A DNA stretch of 64,000 nt, taken from positions 62,001 to 126,000 of the forward strand of contig NZ_SLXK01000003.1 in the NCBI RefSeq assembly GCF_004341035.1. Reading direction: 5' to 3'. This document shows, one piece after another, positions 62,554 to 64,000 of this stretch. This DNA comes from Scopulibacillus darangshiensis (GTDB lineage: Bacteria > Bacillota > Bacilli > Bacillales > Sporolactobacillaceae). The notes under the pieces were generated by a model. The model was not told where the DNA came from. It worked only from the letters and a program-made list of their open reading frames with translations, and ran no database searches. The position numbers and the translations under genes were made by a program. How positions within the stretch are numbered: the stretch's first letter is position 1; the number at the start of each line of letters is the position of its first letter.

Positions 62554-63531
62554 ATGAAAAAACGATTATGGTTACTGCCAATATTCCTAATTATCCTTGT
62601 CCTTGCAGCTTGCGGGGGGCAAAAAACAGAAGGCCAGTCAGATAAAAAGGCCGAAAGTCAGAAGCATGCCGAACAATCCAAGCAAGAGTTTCCGGTGACG
62701 GTAACGGATGCGAACGGCAAAAAGCTTACTATAAAAGAAAAACCCAAACGGATCGTTTCCCTTATTCCCAGCAATACTGAAACAGCGTTTGCCCTAGGTC
62801 TTGGTAAAAAAATTGTCGGTGTGTCCGATTATGATAATTATCCTAAAGCAGCGGCAAGCAAAGAAAAAGTTGGCGGCAAGGATATTAATATTGAGAAGGT
62901 CGTTTCTTTAAAACCGGATCTTGTTCTGGCTACTGCTTCTAATGCCCATAATTCAAGTGCTGGGTTGAAACAACTGCGTCAAGCCGGCATTGAAGTTCTC
63001 GTGGTTAATGATGCGGCATCATTTGCAGATGTCTATAAATCTATTCATTTGATTGCCAAAGCAACTGGAACAGGAAAAAAGGCTAAAGAAATTATTGATG
63101 GCATGAAAGAAAAAGTCGCAGAAATAAAAGTGAAGGCTGATAAGATCCCGAAGCAGGATCGTGTAAAGGTATGGATCGAAGTCTCAGCTCCGCCAAATAT
63201 TTTTACAGCCGGCTCAGGGACGTTCATGGATGAAATGCTTGATATTATAAATGCCAAGAATATTGCAGCTGAAAAAAAAGGCTGGGTGAAATATTCAGGT
63301 GAATCGGTTGTAAAAGCCAATCCGGATGTCATTGTGCTGACATATGGTTATTATGTTAAAGGCGCAGTTAAGCAGGTCTATAACCGAAGCGGTTGGAGCG
63401 GCGTCTCCGCTGTTAAAAATAAAAGGGTATATAATGTAGAATCAGATCTCGTTTCTCGTTCGGGCCCAAGGCTTGCCGAGGGATTAGAAAAAATGGCCGA
63501 GGCGGTTTACCCGGACGTTTTCAAAAAATAA
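62554..63531 (+). CDS. btuF: Corrinoid-binding lipoprotein, BtuF-like
   Basis: A 325-residue ABC substrate-binding lipoprotein of the cluster-8 (periplasmic-binding) type. The lipobox LAACGG (Cys about 20) follows a hydrophobic signal. It has the BtuF-style start of the mature domain (KRIVSLIPSNTETAFALGLGKKIVGVSDYDNYP) and the late RSGPRLAEGLE. The ATG at 62554 follows AGGAG by 8 bases. The upstream cobalamin riboswitch and the downstream cbiB support corrinoid uptake; the permease and ATPase genes are not in the window. Confidence 0.9.
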   Translation: MKKRLWLLPIFLIILVLAACGGQKTEGQSDKKAESQKHAEQSKQEFPVTVTDANGKKLTIKEKPKRIVSLIPSNTETAFALGLGKKIVGVSDYDNYPKAAASKEKVGGKDINIEKVVSLKPDLVLATASNAHNSSAGLKQLRQAGIEVLVVNDAASFADVYKSIHLIAKATGTGKKAKEIIDGMKEKVAEIKVKADKIPKQDRVKVWIEVSAPPNIFTAGSGTFMDEMLDIINAKNIAAEKKGWVKYSGESVVKANPDVIVLTYGYYVKGAVKQVYNRSGWSGVSAVKNKRVYNVESDLVSRSGPRLAEGLEKMAEAVYPDVFKK

Positions 63532-63534
63532 GCT

Positions 63535-64000
63535 ATGTTAAATTCAGTGATTGCCGCAACATTTGCAGTTCTTTTAGACAAGATGATCGGCGACCCAAAA
63601 TGGCTGCCGCATCCAGTGATTTTGATCGGCAAAATAATCAGTTTGTTTGACCAGAAATGGAATAAAGGGGCCTGCAGGAAGATCAAAGGGATGTTATTTC
63701 TCGCTATCTTAATTCTGATTGTATTTATAGCAGCTTATGCCATATTAACCGCTGCCTACCGGATTCATCCCATGATTGGGATAATCATCGAAACGGTGAT
63801 GATTGCAACAACCATTGCCCAAAAGGGATTGAAGGATGCAGCATTGAACGTTTACAAACCGCTCGCCCGCGGGGAGATAAATCAGGCTCGAAGGGACTTA
63901 AGTATGATAGTTGGCAGAGATACAGAAGGGCTTGCTGAGCAAGAAATTACCCGGGGTGCGATCGAAACTGTCGCTGAAAATACAAGTGACGGCATCACGG
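63535..64000 (+). CDS. cbiB: Adenosylcobinamide-phosphate synthase CbiB/CobD (3' end outside window)
   Basis: It attaches the aminopropanol linker to adenosylcobyric acid. The ATG at 63535 is 3 bases after the BtuF-like gene. The family signature LLDKMIGDPKWLPHPVILIGKII is at the start, and GRDTEGLAEQEITRGAIETVAENTSDGIT follows near residue 125. Membrane helices are seen near 45-90. The reading frame is open to the end of the window. It forms a riboswitch-controlled operon for corrinoid salvage with the lipoprotein gene. Confidence 0.92.
   Translation, partial: MLNSVIAATFAVLLDKMIGDPKWLPHPVILIGKIISLFDQKWNKGACRKIKGMLFLAILILIVFIAAYAILTAAYRIHPMIGIIIETVMIATTIAQKGLKDAALNVYKPLARGEINQARRDLSMIVGRDTEGLAEQEITRGAIETVAENTSDGIT

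Noticed and set aside
1-64000. Insertion sequences, prophage genes, tRNA or rRNA genes
   Set aside because: No transposase, integrase, phage structural gene or cloverleaf-type sequence was recognised in any frame or strand.

Overview
The window looks like chromosome from a low-to-moderate G+C member of the Bacillales. The grounds are a Bacillus-type type VII secretion (T7SSb) operon, a 88-residue HPr with His15 and Ser46, an EutV/EutW-like ANTAR two-component pair, an apparent sigma-54 promoter, NadD/NadE/PncB/PncA of Bacillus type, and frequent AGGAGG-type ribosome sites with GTG/TTG starts. No rRNA, tRNA, transposase, phage gene or CRISPR array was found, and the species cannot be named from sequence alone.

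Layout. 1-4.2 kb: 3' part of a large secreted subtilase (bacillopeptidase F type). 4.5-9.0 kb: a type VII effector locus, mostly on the minus strand: two small LXG-partner proteins, an LXG protein with a glycine-rich membrane-active-looking tip, a membrane protein that is probably its immunity protein, and an unknown. 9.4-19.4 kb: the T7SSb operon esxA-yukD-yukC-essC-yueB-essA, ending in a truncated LXG gene. 20-26.4 kb: a beta-glucoside PTS island (LicR-like regulator, IIB, IIC, IIA, 6-phospho-beta-glucosidase) bordered by short direct repeats. 26.4-28.2 kb: TetR-type regulator and a Bmr/NorA-like efflux pump. 28.3-32.7 kb: an NAD salvage operon headed by an NrtR-like Nudix repressor, with two matching operator palindromes. 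32.8-41.2 kb: a second esxA with an LXG nuclease toxin, an orphan second toxin tip on a duplicated linker, remains of a third tip, and four YezG-type immunity genes in different states of decay.

41.6-53.4 kb is an amine catabolism region. It opens with a sigma-54-type promoter in front of a PuuP-like amine importer and a YtcJ-like amidohydrolase. It continues with an EutW-like kinase, an EutV-like ANTAR regulator, an aldehyde dehydrogenase, a glutamine-synthetase-like ligase, a short-chain dehydrogenase, an ethanolamine-type permease and an M20 amidohydrolase. Read together, these suggest that ethanolamine (or a similar amino alcohol) is gamma-glutamylated, oxidised and released as an amino acid, without ethanolamine ammonia-lyase or a microcompartment. 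Two leaders in this region carry a hairpin with an AxxGxx six-base loop that overlaps an intrinsic terminator, which is the expected target form for ANTAR antitermination.

53.4-64 kb: a DoxX protein behind a Fur-like box, stand-alone HPr, a 14-TM drug exporter, a short YidC paralogue, a NorD/NorQ-like VWA-MoxR pair, an EamA transporter, a glyoxalase-fold protein, and a cobalamin riboswitch followed by a corrinoid-binding lipoprotein and the start of cbiB/cobD. Several non-coding repeats stand out: a 52-bp tandem repeat at two loci with a covarying hairpin, a structured interspersed repeat at three sites, and a perfect 26-bp palindrome.
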